Shown: in pieces, positions 41,760 through 50,339 of the stretch | Numbering within the stretch: the first letter of the stretch is position 1 | How the letters are laid out: each line of letters starts with the position of its first letter | Origin: UBA1479 sp038109305 | GTDB lineage: Bacteria > Pseudomonadota > Alphaproteobacteria > Rhodospirillales > Casp-alpha2 | Assembly: GCA_038109305.1 (NCBI GenBank) | Contig: JAYNIR010000004.1 | Location: 113,813-177,812, forward strand | Direction of reading: 5' to 3' | Length of the DNA stretch: 64,000 nt | Position numbers and translations under genes: made by a program | The notes under the pieces: model-generated | Told to the model about the DNA's origin: nothing | Seen by the model: the letters and a program-made list of their open reading frames with translations, nothing else | Database searches by the model: none

Positions 41760-42377
41760 ATGGCCAGGACCGCTCGTGTTTTGGCACTCTTGGTTTTGCT
41801 TCTCGTTAACGGCGGTGCGACCGCGCCCGCCGATACCCTTGAGCAGCCCGAAGGCGCAGCAGCGCAAGCCGAAGACGCGCCCCGTATCGGTGCGGACGAG
41901 CGCGCCGTCGAGATTGCGAAACTGACCACGGGCGCGCGAACCGTCGCCGATGCCGCGGACCCGGAAGAGCTCAAGTGCCTCGCGCTCAATATCTATTGGG
42001 AAGCCCGGTCCGAGCCGGTCGCGGGCCAGTTCGCCGTCGCCGCCATAACAATGAACCGCGTGCGTCATCAGAATTTCCCGAACACCATTTGCGGCGTCGT
42101 TCGCCAGGGCGGCTGGAAACAGCGCCACCGCTGTCAGTTTTCCTGGTGGTGCGACGGCAAAACGGACACACCGTTTGAACTGGTTTCCTGGTTCCAAGCG
42201 CAGGACATCGCGCATCTGGTGCTGTCCGGCGCGGTCCCTGACCCGACCCGGGGCGCACTTTGGTATCATGCGGAATACGTATCGCCCGCGTGGCAGGAGG
42301 CGATGGTGCCTACGGTCAAGATCGGCCGCCACGTATTTTATTCTAACCCGACGATGGCCCGGAACAACGAAAGCTGA
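41760..42377 (+). CDS. Cell wall hydrolase (SleB/CwlJ family)
   Basis: This 205-residue exported protein has an N-terminal hydrophobic segment (ARVLALLVLLLVNGGATAPA) followed by an acidic linker. The Hydrolase_2 domain contains the catalytic-region ALNIYWEARSEPVAGQFAVA with the conserved Glu, then TMNRVRHQNFPNTICGVVRQ, CQFSWWCDG and GALWYHAEYVSPAW. These are lytic transglycosylase-like enzymes acting on peptidoglycan; in Gram-negatives they act in wall remodelling. ATG 41760 is chosen because of the AGGA upstream; ATGs at 41736 and 41700 remain possible. Confidence 0.9.
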   Translation: MARTARVLALLVLLLVNGGATAPADTLEQPEGAAAQAEDAPRIGADERAVEIAKLTTGARTVADAADPEELKCLALNIYWEARSEPVAGQFAVAAITMNRVRHQNFPNTICGVVRQGGWKQRHRCQFSWWCDGKTDTPFELVSWFQAQDIAHLVLSGAVPDPTRGALWYHAEYVSPAWQEAMVPTVKIGRHVFYSNPTMARNNES

Positions 42378-42423
42378 TCGGCTCCAAACTGTTCTCGTGA
42401 CCTAACCCGAATGATTGCGGCCG

Positions 42424-43578
42424 ATGATCACTGCTGACGATTTTCTGATCCCGCTCCGCGCCCGCGGCGTCGATTTTTTCTCCGGCGTGCCGTGTTCGTT
42501 TCTGACGCCGCTGATCAATCGTGTGGTCAGCGATCCGTCGCTCGATTACGTCGCTGCGGCGAGCGAGGGCGAGGCCGTGGCCATCGCCTCGGGTGCCTGG
42601 CTAGCTGGCCGTGAAACACTCGTCATGTTTCAGAACTCGGGCCTAGGAAATGCGGTCAACCCACTGACATCGTTGAACTTTCCGTTCCGAATCCCAACCA
42701 CGGTGGTAACCACCTGGCGGGCCGGGCCGGGCCTTAAGGACGAACCGCAACACGAACTGATGGGACAGATCACGCCGGATCTGCTGGACGTGATCCGCAT
42801 CCCGCACCGCCCCTTCCCGACCAACGCGGCGGATGTCGACCCGTCACTCGACGCGGCGTTCCAATACATGGCGGGCGAACAGCTGCCCTACGCCTTCATC
42901 ATGGAAAAGGGCGCGGTCCGCGACGACGGGCTTCCCGGGGTCGCCATGCCGTTGCCCTCGGGCGGCCCGGTCGACGACCTGACGGATGCGGGCGATGCAC
43001 CCGCCCGCATGGCGTCCATGGAAGCGATCCTGGAAGTGCTGCCGGACAATGCCGGGATCATCGCTACGACGGGCAAGTGCGGACGCGAACTGTTCACCAT
43101 CGCCGACCGGGATCAACATCTATACCAAGTCGGCTCCATGGGGTGTGCGGCGGGCATGGGGCTCGGCGTCGCGCTGAATGTGAACAGTCCGGTGGTGGTG
43201 CTAGATGGCGACGGCGCGGCGTTGATGAAGCTCGGCACCTTCGCGACGGTCGGGTCGGCAGCACCTAAAAATCTGATTCACATCGTGCTGGACAACGGCA
43301 CCTACGATTCCACCGGCGGCCAGCCTACGACGGCGCCGGCGGTGAAGTTCGCCCGCGTGGCAAGCGCCTGCGGTTACGCTCGCGGATGGGAAGCAAACAG
43401 CATCGCCGGATTAAAGTCGGCGGTAGAGGCCGCGTTAGCGGGCGCGGGCCCGCATCTTATCCACATTAAGATTGCGCCCGGATCGATGGACAAACTGGGC
43501 CGCCCGACGATCAGCCCCAATCAGGTGGCCCGCCGGTTCCGCAACTTCCTGAAACCTAATCGAAACGCCGCCGGCTAA
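42424..43578 (+). CDS. Phosphonopyruvate/sulfopyruvate decarboxylase-like TPP enzyme
   Basis: This 384-residue thiamine-diphosphate enzyme has the Ppd-type N-terminus GVDFFSGVPCSFLTPLINRV, the activating Glu region ASEGEAVAIASGAWLAG, FQNSGLGNAVNPLTSL and the TPP/Mg motif GDGAALMKLGTFATV continuing to LDNGTYDSTGGQPT. Both domains are in one chain, as in phosphonopyruvate decarboxylase (AepY); archaeal ComD and ComE sulfopyruvate decarboxylase subunits are the split equivalents. No PEP mutase is present to make phosphonopyruvate, and a ComA homologue lies 13 kb away, so sulfopyruvate is a real alternative substrate. ATG 42424 is preferred to TTG 42415. Confidence 0.87.
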   Translation: MITADDFLIPLRARGVDFFSGVPCSFLTPLINRVVSDPSLDYVAAASEGEAVAIASGAWLAGRETLVMFQNSGLGNAVNPLTSLNFPFRIPTTVVTTWRAGPGLKDEPQHELMGQITPDLLDVIRIPHRPFPTNAADVDPSLDAAFQYMAGEQLPYAFIMEKGAVRDDGLPGVAMPLPSGGPVDDLTDAGDAPARMASMEAILEVLPDNAGIIATTGKCGRELFTIADRDQHLYQVGSMGCAAGMGLGVALNVNSPVVVLDGDGAALMKLGTFATVGSAAPKNLIHIVLDNGTYDSTGGQPTTAPAVKFARVASACGYARGWEANSIAGLKSAVEAALAGAGPHLIHIKIAPGSMDKLGRPTISPNQVARRFRNFLKPNRNAAG

Positions 43579-43587
43579 GACCGGAAT

Positions 43588-43962
43588 TTAAGCCGGCGTG
43601 CCGCCGGCCGTAACCCCGCCGGACCGGAAGGGCGAGCGCCCGGCATCTGCGTCGGCCAGACGGCGGCTCATCCCGAACACCACCCACGTGGCGACGGTGG
43701 CGATGGCCAGCGTGCCGAGAACCAGAACCCCGCCGGAGATGACCTTCACGCCCGCGCCGAACATACCCTCGGCGGCGAGGCAGAAAATCACCACATCGGC
43801 TACGATCAGCATCAGGGTGCCGATTTCCTGGACGAAGCGGCCTTTCAGCCATCGCGGGCCCAGCGGATTGCGGAACAGCAAAATCGTCAGAAACGTGATG
43901 GCCGGAAGGCACGCCAGAAGCGCCAATTCAAACGCGGTCAGGGATATTTGAGCAAAAGACAT
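43588..43962 (-). CDS. Small membrane protein of unknown function
   Basis: This 124-residue protein has three hydrophobic helices: FELALLACLPAITFLTILLF, IGTLMLIVADVVIFCLAAEG and VISGGVLVLGTLAIATVATW. It has a short polar C-terminus. I do not recognise a family. It lies tail to tail with the decarboxylase gene, nine bases apart. The region upstream (43963-44145) carries GC-rich inverted repeats but no gene. Confidence 0.6.
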   Translation of the reverse strand: MSFAQISLTAFELALLACLPAITFLTILLFRNPLGPRWLKGRFVQEIGTLMLIVADVVIFCLAAEGMFGAGVKVISGGVLVLGTLAIATVATWVVFGMSRRLADADAGRSPFRSGGVTAGGTPA

Positions 43963-44145
43963 GGGATGAGCTTCTAAGGGGTTCGCCGGCCCGGGCATGC
44001 GGCGCCGGTCCGGTCAGGAAAAACCCGGGCGGCAGGCCCCGGCGAACGAAAAAATACCGCCGCCCGACCATGCTGTATATCGATATTTATCGTTGCCTCG
44101 GTTCTATTTTTTCGATGGATCGCGCCCGCCGAGCGCCTAAGGAAA

Positions 44146-45198
44146 TCACCCCGAAAGCGGGTCGTTGGCGCCCAGTTTGTCGTCCACGATGTTGACGATT
44201 TCGTCGATGTCCGGGTTGGACATGTCGAGTTCCTGCGCGATCAACTGCACCAGCACGTCGACCCGTTCGATGAATGGCGCACCGGCGGCGACGGCGCGGG
44301 CCGCCGATGACGGCTTCAACAAGCTTTCGGCCGCCTTGGCGTATTTTTCGAACGGCACCGCGTCGGCCGGGTCGGAGCCCAGTTTCTGGGCCACCTGATC
44401 GACGAATTCGTAAATCGCGCGGGATTTCGCCAAGTCGCCGTGCACGGCGTCACGGATCGACCGCGGCTCGTACGGCGTGATGCAACGGTAGTTGCCGGTC
44501 AACAGCATGCTCCATTTGGCCAGCGGCACGAAAACGGAGTCGAACACCCTGAGCTTCACCGGCACGTCATGGCCGTCAAGCGTCACCGCGTCGATGGCGG
44601 CTTCCAGTTTGCGCAGCATCGCATTCGCTTTTTCATCGCCGAACCGCGCCGCCTTGAAGTTGGTCGGCAGGCCAACGTGCAGTACATTAGCGGCCTCTTC
44701 CGGCGGACGGAAGGCCTGCGGGTCGGGGCTGCAGAGCGTCATGAAGTTCGGATCAAAGCGGTCCCAGACCGTCGGATCGGTGTAGCTCCCTCCCAACTTG
44801 TCGGCGTCGAGCCCGGGAATGCGTTTGAGGAACGTCAGCGGCGGCATGTTCATGATCGACAGGCACGGCACGCGTTCTTCGGCGATGCGGATCAGCGCCG
44901 TGCGGATCGTGTGGTGCGCGTATTGCGGTTCCTGCATGGCGAGGCCGACCATGTCGTAGTCGACGACGCGCACATCCTGCGGCGTGCACGCGTCTAATTT
45001 ACCGGGCAGGTCCTTGGATTTAATTTCGCGGTGCGCATCCTCGCCCTTCAACTTGATCCGAACAATGGTGCCGTCGCTGTTGATCAGCTCTGCCGTGCGC
45101 CGGCGGCAGACCAGCGTCACGTCGTGCCCCGCCATCAACAGCTTGGTGCCGAGCAGTGACCCGTAAGACGCGCCCATGATGAGGATTTTATAGGCCAT
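44146..45198 (-). CDS. Ketopantoate reductase (ApbA/PanE)-like dehydrogenase
   Basis: This 350-residue protein has an N-terminal Rossmann segment YKILIMGASYGSLLGTKLLM (G-x-S-x-G variant) and an NADP-type CRRR after the second strand (VTLVCRRRTAELIN). A C-terminal helical domain is present, but the ApbA motifs are loosely kept, and the dinucleotide loop G-A-S-Y-G-S deviates from the usual G-x-G-x-x-G. It is probably a 2-hydroxyacid/ketoacid reductase of unknown substrate. It stands alone with a 230-base gap upstream. Confidence 0.75.
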   Translation of the reverse strand: MAYKILIMGASYGSLLGTKLLMAGHDVTLVCRRRTAELINSDGTIVRIKLKGEDAHREIKSKDLPGKLDACTPQDVRVVDYDMVGLAMQEPQYAHHTIRTALIRIAEERVPCLSIMNMPPLTFLKRIPGLDADKLGGSYTDPTVWDRFDPNFMTLCSPDPQAFRPPEEAANVLHVGLPTNFKAARFGDEKANAMLRKLEAAIDAVTLDGHDVPVKLRVFDSVFVPLAKWSMLLTGNYRCITPYEPRSIRDAVHGDLAKSRAIYEFVDQVAQKLGSDPADAVPFEKYAKAAESLLKPSSAARAVAAGAPFIERVDVLVQLIAQELDMSNPDIDEIVNIVDDKLGANDPLSG

Positions 45199-45428
45199 TT
45201 TTTATCTCCCTTGCGCCATCCATCCGGCCTAGACCAATGAACCAGACCCGCATCGTCCCGCGGAGGTCGAATTCCCGGCAAAATGTCTTGCCACGGCGGC
45301 CATCCCCCTGCCGTGCCGTACCACTTTCGAGGATGCGGCCGAGTTTGTGAATTATGTATTTCTGATCGGCTTATAACCTGAGCGAATGACAGGCGCCGGC
45401 GGCGGAACCGGCCCGCGTTCAGATCTTT

Positions 45429-46829
45429 CTACGAAAGGTCGGGCCTCCGGTCCTTATCGGGGCTGAGCGCCTCGAGCGCCGCCGAAACCGAAAACAGCGA
45501 TTCCTCGGCCAGCGGCCGGCCGACCAGCTGCAATCCCACGGGCAGGCCCTTTTGATCGAACCCGGCGTTGATCGACACCGCCGGATTGCCGGTCAGGTTG
45601 AACGGATAGGTGTAATAAACCCAGTCGATGGTCGTCCGGTCTTCGTGCCCCGGCGGCACGTTCAACCCGACGCCGAATGCCGAGACCGGTAGTGTCGGAC
45701 TGGCGATGATGTCATAGGTATCGAAAATATCGCGCACTTGGTCGCGGAATTTGTAGCGTTCGAAAACCTTCGCGTAATACCCACCCAGATCCTGCACCCG
45801 CGCCTTGTCCAACAAGTCCGCCACCGCCGGGTCAAGGTCACCGCGCCGGTTGCCCAACGCGTCCTTCAACCGTGTCGCAACACCCGCATAAAATTCCGAC
45901 GCCCAGATCTCGACCGGATCGTCGAACAGATGATCGGCGACCTCGACATGGCATCCCGCCTGTTCCAGCCGCGTGACCGCCGCATCGACAACATCGACGA
46001 CGCCTGCATCGGGACGGGCGTAACCGAGTGTGCGGCTGTAAATCACGCGCAGTCCCTTGGGCGCGCGTTCGCACGCGGCGGAAAAATCCGGCACCGGGCC
46101 CAAGGCGCTGGTGTGGTCGCGGGCGTCGAATCCGGCCATCACGCCGAGCGCCAGCGCCGCGTCGCGCACGCCCCGGCTCATCGGCCCGACGTGCGCCAGG
46201 GTGTGGGTCGCCGACACGGGATAGATCGGCACCCGCCCGAAGTGCGCCTTGATGGCGAACAGACCGGCGAGGCTTCCGGGAATGCGCACGGACCCGCCGC
46301 CATCGGTCCCGACGGCGAAGGGCGATATCCCCGCCGCGACGATGGCCGCCGCACCGGCTGACGATCCCCCGGGAGTGGTGTCCAAGTTCCAGGGGTTGCG
46401 GGTAATGCCTGTCGCGACGTTGTCGCCCACGCCCTTGCAGCCGAATTCGCTGGTCGTTGTCTTGCCCAGCATCACCGCCCCAGCATCACGGATGCGACCA
46501 ACCGACGGCGCGTCGAAATCAAACACATTGCCGGCCATCACCTTCGATCCGAATTCCGTCGGCAAGCCACGCATGGCGATCAGTTCCTTGATCGCGACCG
46601 GCAGGCCCGCCAGCGGACCGACGTCTTCTTTCTTTGCAATACGCGCATCCAGCGCCCGCGCTTGGGCCATCACATCGTCCGCGTTGATGTGGGCGAAGGC
46701 GTTGAGCTTCGGTTCCAGCGCGTCGATGTGGGCGAGCGTCGCCTGGGCGATGTCGCTGGGCGCGGCGTGGCCCGATTTGACCTCGGCGATCAGGTCGCGG
46801 GCGGATCGAAAGGCGGTTTCAGCCGGCAT
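45429..46829 (-). CDS. Amidase (amidase signature family)
   Basis: This 466-residue enzyme has the Ser-cisSer-Lys triad: Lys in LAGLPVAIKELIAMRGLPT near residue 80, the glycine/serine-rich signature NPWNLDTTPGGSSAGAAAIV near residues 150-165 and GTDGGGSVRIPGSLAGLFAI. The family includes amidases, GatA-like proteins, and urea- or hydantoin-related hydrolases. CAT 46827-46829 gives a normal N-terminus (PAETAFRSARDLIAEVKSG). It is divergent from the M81 peptidase gene at 46945, another amide-bond hydrolase of microcystin-degradation type, and the two may share control. Confidence 0.93.
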   Translation of the reverse strand: MPAETAFRSARDLIAEVKSGHAAPSDIAQATLAHIDALEPKLNAFAHINADDVMAQARALDARIAKKEDVGPLAGLPVAIKELIAMRGLPTEFGSKVMAGNVFDFDAPSVGRIRDAGAVMLGKTTTSEFGCKGVGDNVATGITRNPWNLDTTPGGSSAGAAAIVAAGISPFAVGTDGGGSVRIPGSLAGLFAIKAHFGRVPIYPVSATHTLAHVGPMSRGVRDAALALGVMAGFDARDHTSALGPVPDFSAACERAPKGLRVIYSRTLGYARPDAGVVDVVDAAVTRLEQAGCHVEVADHLFDDPVEIWASEFYAGVATRLKDALGNRRGDLDPAVADLLDKARVQDLGGYYAKVFERYKFRDQVRDIFDTYDIIASPTLPVSAFGVGLNVPPGHEDRTTIDWVYYTYPFNLTGNPAVSINAGFDQKGLPVGLQLVGRPLAEESLFSVSAALEALSPDKDRRPDLS

Positions 46830-46944
46830 TGGCGTCTCGCGGGTTTCGCCCCTGGTCAGGCGCGAAATCCTCTGTGTCTCATTGTATGACAGGCTATAGT
46901 TCCCCGCCGCCGCTGACAAACAACTTTGCTAGGGAAATCGAAAA

Positions 46945-48450
46945 ATGCGCGCCGTCATCGCCATGATGAAACACGAAACCAACACCTTTTCGCCGGTGCC
47001 GACGCCGATTGAACGGTTTGCACGGGGCGCCCCCCTACCGTTGGAAGGCGACGCAGCCTACCGGGCTTTCCGAGGCACGGGTAGCGGCGTCGGCGGGTTC
47101 ATTGATCTGGCCGAGAACGCCGAGTTTGAGGTTTCGATCCCCATCACCGCCAACGCCTGGCCGTCGGGCCCGGTCGAGGACGCGGCGTGGGATTACATGG
47201 CCGACCGCATCGTCGCCGCGGTCGAGGCGGGATGCGACGCGCTGTTCCTGGACCTGCACGGCGCCATGGTGACGGAAACCCGCGAGGACGGCGAAGGCGC
47301 CTTGATCGAACGTATTCGCACCATCGCACCGGACCTACCCATCGCCGCCTGTCTGGACATGCACACCAACCTGTACCCCGCGATCGCCGAAAATGTCACC
47401 TGCCTGGCGGGGTATAAGACCTACCCACACATCGATTTGTACGAGACCGCGCAACGGGCCGGCAGGCCGGTGATCGACATGCTGCTGGGGAAGGCGCACC
47501 CGACAATCGCCTGGGGTAACCGGCCGATGCTGCCGCACGTGATGCGCCAGGGCTCCGGCGATTTCCCCAACAAGGCGCTGCAGGACATGACCAAGCGGAT
47601 GGAACGCGACGGCGCCTTGACGGCGACGTTGTTCACAGGCTTCCCCCATGCGGACATTAGTCTCGCGGGCCTGTCCGCCGTCGTCGTAACAAACGGCGAT
47701 AAGGCCGCCGCCGAACAGATGCGCGACGAGTTGTTGGATTTCGCGTGGAAGGAACGGGAAGCCTTTGTTTACGAGATCGAACCGCTCGACCAATCGATTC
47801 GGCGGGCCAAGATCATTCAAGACAGCGGCGAAAAACGCGGCGGCCCGGTTGTGCTGCTGGACCATTACGACAACGCGGCCTCAGGCGGGACGCAGGACAC
47901 CATGACGGTCCTGGGGGCAATCTTGAACGCGAGGCTTGAAAACGTCGCCGCCTTTGCGATCTGCGATCCCGCCGCCGTGCAAGCGATGATGAAGGCCGGC
48001 ATCGGTTCCGAGGTCACGCTCGACCTGGGCGGGCGTGTCGACATGCCCAAGGTAAACGAGCAAGGCAAACCGCGCCGGGTCACCGGCCGGGTCAAACATT
48101 TGTCCGACGGACTCTACAAAAACAAAGGCCCGGCATCCCGTGGCGTGCTGATGGACATGGGGCCAAGTGGCGTGCTCGACACCGGCCGCGTGCAGATCTG
48201 CGTTATTTCAAGGCAGCAGGAACCCAACGATACGGGCTGCTTCATCGCGCTCGGCATCGATCCGACGGAAAAAGCGTTCCTGATGATCAAAAGCCGCATT
48301 CACTGGCGGGCGGGCTTCGGCGATCTGGCGCACAACGTGATCGAATGCGCCGGTAAGGGCGTCTGCGGTTCGGACTACAGCCAAATGGATTTCAAGAATG
48401 TCCGGCGGCCGATCTATCCGTTGGACCTGATCAACGATCCGAACGGCTGA
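46945..48450 (+). CDS. M81 family metallopeptidase (MlrC-like)
   Basis: This 501-residue protein has the N-terminal DUF1485 domain with metal-binding residues MMKHETNTFSPVPTPIERF, LFLDLHGAMVTETREDGEG and ACLDMHTNLYPAIAE, and a C-terminal MlrC domain with VLLDHYDNAASGGTQDTMT. The founding member cleaves linearised microcystin peptides, but most relatives occur in non-degraders and their substrates are unknown. An AGGGA site precedes ATG 46945. It is divergent from the amidase gene across 115 bases. Confidence 0.92.
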   Translation: MRAVIAMMKHETNTFSPVPTPIERFARGAPLPLEGDAAYRAFRGTGSGVGGFIDLAENAEFEVSIPITANAWPSGPVEDAAWDYMADRIVAAVEAGCDALFLDLHGAMVTETREDGEGALIERIRTIAPDLPIAACLDMHTNLYPAIAENVTCLAGYKTYPHIDLYETAQRAGRPVIDMLLGKAHPTIAWGNRPMLPHVMRQGSGDFPNKALQDMTKRMERDGALTATLFTGFPHADISLAGLSAVVVTNGDKAAAEQMRDELLDFAWKEREAFVYEIEPLDQSIRRAKIIQDSGEKRGGPVVLLDHYDNAASGGTQDTMTVLGAILNARLENVAAFAICDPAAVQAMMKAGIGSEVTLDLGGRVDMPKVNEQGKPRRVTGRVKHLSDGLYKNKGPASRGVLMDMGPSGVLDTGRVQICVISRQQEPNDTGCFIALGIDPTEKAFLMIKSRIHWRAGFGDLAHNVIECAGKGVCGSDYSQMDFKNVRRPIYPLDLINDPNG

Positions 48451-48471
48451 ACCCTCCGGCCCAGCGGCGTC

Positions 48472-48642
48472 TTAGGGCTGAAACCAGGTTTCGGCGACGG
48501 CTGAAAAGAAACTGTGCGCGCCGACTCGAAGGTTCCGCACGGCATAGCCGCCCTCCTGGACGAATATGGTCGGCAGATCCAGCCGCGTGATCGCGCGGGC
48601 GATCTTGGCGAGGCCTTGGGGCGTGATGCCGAAGCTGCCGGT
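48472..48642 (-). pseudogene. Histone deacetylase-family protein, C-terminal relic
   Basis: The minus-strand frame reads TGSFGITPQGLAKIARAITR, LDLPTIFVQEGGYAVRNLR and ends FFSAVAETWFQP with TAA at 48472-48474. The LPT-x-x-V-QEGGY motif with the preceding helix is the C-terminal end of histone deacetylase/acetylpolyamine amidohydrolase proteins. About 300 upstream residues are missing. The fragment joins directly, in a different frame, to a Crp/Fnr N-terminal fragment. Confidence 0.75.
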
Positions 48643-48880
48643 CGGGGCGCACCAGGCGCAGTATCACCGATTCCCTCTCCGCATCGGTCTTGCGGATACC
48701 AACCACGCCACTGCCGATACAGTAGGCGCCCGACGGCTCGTCGCCTTCGTGGTAGATCGGCTTGCCAGGCAGGAAGTCGCGCAGCCTGCGCACCTGATTC
48801 AGGCGCTCTACCGGATGCGGGTCGAGAACGGACCATTCCTTTTCCCGATAGTGCGAACAACTGCAGCATCCCGTCGTCAT
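48643..48880 (-). pseudogene. Crp/Fnr-family regulator, N-terminal relic
   Basis: From ATG 48880 on the minus strand the frame encodes CCSCSHYREKEWSVLDPHPV, RLRDFLPGKPIYHEGDEP and SGAYCIGSGVVGIRKTDAER, the first half of a cyclic-nucleotide-binding-fold sensor domain. After VILRLVRP the similarity stops at about 48643 where the HDAC fragment begins; the rest of the sensor and the HTH are absent. The cysteines at the N-terminus resemble redox-sensing Fnr-type members. Confidence 0.75.
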
Positions 48881-49181
48881 GGCTCATCCCCATCCGTTGA
48901 AGGGCCAAGCCTAATTGCAGTCGGCGGCGTGGAACAGGGTGGAGTCTGCACCTTTTTTACACGCACGAAATCGATCTGCGTCAACGCTTGGGACCGGCGG
49001 ATTTCTTCTGCTTAGAAGAGTTTTGCTTAAAGGAACGGCCGCTGCCAGCACGGCCCGGCAATGATACTGGGGTACCACGACCAAGATGCCTGCCGACGCC
49101 ATCGCCACCGCGACCCGACGGGGCTCAAACAAACTTCACTGAACGCAGCGGCGTCAGTTAGCTACACCGCCGGAACAGCGG
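48881..49181. other. Intergenic stretch, nothing recognisable
   Basis: This stretch of about 300 bases lies between the Crp relic and the RidA gene. Short minus-strand frames exist but show no family resemblance or codon-level coherence. No hairpin with a T run and no clear promoter is seen. Confidence 0.4.
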
Positions 49182-49526
49182 TTACTTAGCAGCCGTCACC
49201 ATGATTTCGACCTGCACGCCCAGTTCAAGCTGCGCGCCGACGCAGGCACGGGCCGGGCGCTCCAGCTTGCCGAGCCACGCGATCCACACCTCGTTCATTT
49301 CCGGTTTGCGGCGCAGGTCGTCTAGATAGATCGTCGCCGACAATAGCTTCGATTTGTCCGACCCCAGCTTGGCCAGCCGGTCGTTGATCTTGTCGAGAAC
49401 TTCCTTCGTCTGCCCTTTGATATCCTTAGTCTTGTCCGTCGCCGTCAGGCCCGAGAGATAGACCGTATCGCCCGAGGCCGTGCCCTGGCTCAGGATATCT
49501 CCGGAATCCAAATGTGGCATGCTCAT
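49182..49526 (-). CDS. RidA/YjgF family protein
   Basis: This 114-residue trimeric Rid-family enamine/imine deaminase-like protein contains GDTVYLSGLTATDKTKDIKG, TKEVLDKINDRLAKLGSDKS and the active-site Arg in ERPARACVGAQLELGVQVEI. This Arg is the residue that in RidA binds the 2-aminoacrylate carboxylate, so imine deaminase activity is feasible. It lies 28 bases downstream of the GST gene on the same strand, probably co-transcribed. Confidence 0.92.
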   Translation of the reverse strand: MSMPHLDSGDILSQGTASGDTVYLSGLTATDKTKDIKGQTKEVLDKINDRLAKLGSDKSKLLSATIYLDDLRRKPEMNEVWIAWLGKLERPARACVGAQLELGVQVEIMVTAAK

Positions 49527-49554
49527 TGGTTTGTTCCTCCCTTCACATGAATGC

Positions 49555-50199
49555 TCAATTGACCGGTTCGATTTGCTGCGTTTCGGGGACCGTCGCCCGG
49601 AACGACGGGCGGGCCTCCATGAGATCCGAAAATTCGGCGAGCCCCGGATAACGCGCGTGCCAATCCTGATCCGGCAGGCGCAGCGTCAGATAGCGGAGCG
49701 CGCACGCCGCCGACACGTCGGCGATGGACATGGCGCCGCCGACCATCCAGCTGCCCCCGGGCGTATTTGCAGCGGGCGTGATGCGGGCAAGCTCTTTCAG
49801 CCCGGCATCGATCTTCGCCTGCTGTCGGGCGACCCAATCTGCGCTTTGTTTATCGGCCGGGCGCATACCTTCGAGGACGGCCAGAACGATGGCGTCGCAG
49901 ATGCCGTTGGCCAGCGCCTCGGCCTGCCGCACACGGACGCGGTCCGCTGGATTTTCGGGAAACATCCGGGGTTCCGGTTGAACCGTATCCAGGTATTCGC
50001 AGATGACGGAGGAATCGTGCACCACGCCGCCGTCGTCCAGAATCAGCACCGGCACCTTACCGAGCGGATTGTGGTCCGGCGTCTTGGTATCATTGTTCCA
50101 GGGCACGTCGACGATTTCCTCGGCGTCCAATCCCTTTTCGCGCAAGGCAATGCGAACCTTCCGCACATAGGGGCTGGGCTTCGCGGTAATCAGTTTCAT
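49555..50199 (-). CDS. Glutathione S-transferase family protein
   Basis: This 214-residue two-domain GST has the thioredoxin-like N-terminal domain KLITAKPSPYVRKVRIALRE with Ser-Pro-Tyr at the active-site start, the cis-Pro and glutathione-binding LGKVPVLILDDGGVVHDSSV (V-P, D-S-S), and a C-terminal helical domain with SWMVGGAMSIADVSAACALR. CAT 50197-50199 is the natural start. It is upstream of the RidA gene and divergent from the isovaleryl-CoA dehydrogenase gene. Confidence 0.93.
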   Translation of the reverse strand: MKLITAKPSPYVRKVRIALREKGLDAEEIVDVPWNNDTKTPDHNPLGKVPVLILDDGGVVHDSSVICEYLDTVQPEPRMFPENPADRVRVRQAEALANGICDAIVLAVLEGMRPADKQSADWVARQQAKIDAGLKELARITPAANTPGGSWMVGGAMSIADVSAACALRYLTLRLPDQDWHARYPGLAEFSDLMEARPSFRATVPETQQIEPVN

Positions 50200-50339
50200 G
50201 GCCCGGACTCTGGCTACCGGGTCCCGCCAAGGCAACAAAAATCGGCCCCTTTCAGGGGTTCCCTGAGGGAGAGCCTTTGGCCTTGTTCCGGCCCTGCCCC
50301 ATCGCGATAATCGGGCCCTGGAATTAGGGATGCTCTTAT

